A stretch of DNA of 19,974 nucleotides from Parachlorella kessleri (lineage: Eukaryota; Chlorophyta; Trebouxiophyceae; Chlorellales; Chlorellaceae): contig BBXU01001791.1 in NCBI GenBank assembly GCA_001598975.1, forward strand, positions 1 through 19,974, read 5' to 3'. The notes below the pieces were generated by a model, which was not told where the DNA came from, ran no database searches, and saw only the letters and a list, made by a program, of their open reading frames with translations. Shown here in pieces: positions 18,993 through 19,974 of this stretch; position 1 is the first letter of the stretch, and the number at the start of each line of letters is the position of its first letter. The position numbers and the translations under genes were made by a program.

Positions 18993-19974
18993 TTAGCCCT
19001 TAACATCAACCAGCTCCACATCAAAGTTCAGCCAGGCATTGGGAGGGATGGCACCCCGCACACCCTGTGTACCATAGGCCTGCACCACAGAGCAAGGTGC
19101 AAGTTCAATTGGCTGGGAAAGCCATTGTAGGCACGCACCAGCAGGCACAAAAGACTGGGGCAACTGGGACAAGAGCGACAAGGCACAGTTAGGTCGCACA
19201 TCCACAAATAACCTGCGACATAACAAGCAGGCAACCTGAGTTGTCAAGCTCCCTAGCATGACAGCATGTGCAGGAAATATACATCTGAGGTCGGTGCCGC
19301 ACCATCTGGGGTGGGATGGTTAGCCGCCGTTTGTCACCCACGCGCATATTCTCCACACCCTTGTCCCATCCCTTGATCACCTGCAGCAGAAGATCAACAA
19401 CTCCCAACCTCAACAGTACCTAAGCAAGCGGAAATGCTAACGGTTATCAACATCAACTGCCGTAGTCTACCCTGCGCTTGCTGATCGTACCTGTGGGCTC
19501 CGAGCCTGCTAATCTGGATCAATGGGTCAGCTGAGCAATGGTTGGCTGCATGCCGCCCTGATCTAACTGCAGCCGGTGAATCTTCACGCCACATAAAACC
19601 CTCCTCCCTTGCAAAAAGCGTGGCAGGAGCGCTGCAGCCAAGACCACCGTGCTCGTGCTCAACGCTTCCGCCCACAGAACCCGGCACCACACAGCAAGGC
19701 CTCCTCACCTCGCCAACGCCCAGCCGGAAGGCAAACGTCCGGTTGCCTTGCGTCTGGTCAAAGATCTTGCCGGTGGACTTGAGCTTGCCGATATACTTGA
19801 CGACAACCTTCTTTCCGGGCTTAGCCAGCTTGCTGTCGGGGCGGCCCTGCACAACCACGGAGATGCTTCCTTCACTAGGGCGGCGGGGAAGGCGTACTGC
19901 TCCACTAGCCGGCCTGGGGGTTTTAACTACGCATGCAAGAGATCTTCCAAATATGTCAGCTTGTCTCCCCTTTT
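18993..19974 (-). CDS. FKBP-type peptidyl-prolyl cis-trans isomerase (5' end beyond window)
   Basis: The exon at the window end runs down to 19709. Then come 19380-19303 (VIKGWDKGVENMRVGDKRRL...) and 19079-18993 (AYGTQGVRGAIPPNAWLNFD..., stop TAA). All junctions are phase 0. The visible domain is nearly complete: GRPDSKLAKPGKKVVVKYIG, then GKIFDQTQGNRTFAFRLGVG, then the two exons above. FKBPs catalyse proline isomerisation and bind FK506 and rapamycin. The pocket residues of FKBP12 appear kept: Tyr of VKYIG, Phe-Asp of KIFDQ, Val-Ile and Trp of VIKGW, Tyr of AYG, Phe of LNFDVEL. Upstream of GRPDSK the frame stays open toward the window end through a basic Pro/Arg/Ser stretch, so this may be the C-terminal domain of a longer protein (for example a nuclear FKBP) rather than a 12-kDa form. 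Its start cannot be placed. Confidence 0.88.

Overview
The window looks like nuclear DNA from a green alga (Chlorophyta). Evidence for this: intron-dense genes with TGCAG-type acceptors, alanine-rich linkers, chlorophyte-style TGTAA poly(A) signals, and a large AAA+ ATPase of the type found in plants and algae. The organism is an inference. I can name no species.

Every gene I can support lies on the minus strand, head to tail. From high to low coordinates: (1) the 3' part of an FKBP-type prolyl isomerase (18993 to the window end; its 5' end lies outside). (2) A complete AAA+ ATPase of the plant Msp1/ATAD1-like clade, 24 exons over 7836-17904. Its splice phases agree throughout and give 1543 codons plus stop. 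(3) A five-exon SUMO (small ubiquitin-like modifier) gene, 5719-6842, whose third exon has an in-frame TAA at a Tyr position that is conserved in many SUMOs. (4) An unidentified spliced gene, about 4061-5346. (5) A secreted Cys-containing protein with a von Willebrand D/root-cap-like domain, about 170-3675, which continues past the window start.

Between genes: a 35-bp minisatellite beside a TATA motif and a small hairpin with a T-run (18238-18381); a roughly 1 kb spacer between the AAA and SUMO genes (6843-7835); and a short imperfect direct repeat on either side of the signal-peptide exon of gene 5. Introns of gene 5 carry strong microsatellites, and the window begins in one. I see no RNA genes, CRISPR arrays or clear mobile elements.

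The most striking observations are the interrupted SUMO reading frame and a cluster of GC-AG introns. Three in the AAA gene and one in gene 5 are supported by phase and protein continuity, a further AAA intron is ambiguous, and the first SUMO intron has a poor GC donor. The genes share no obvious pathway, and nothing here points to an operon-like system.
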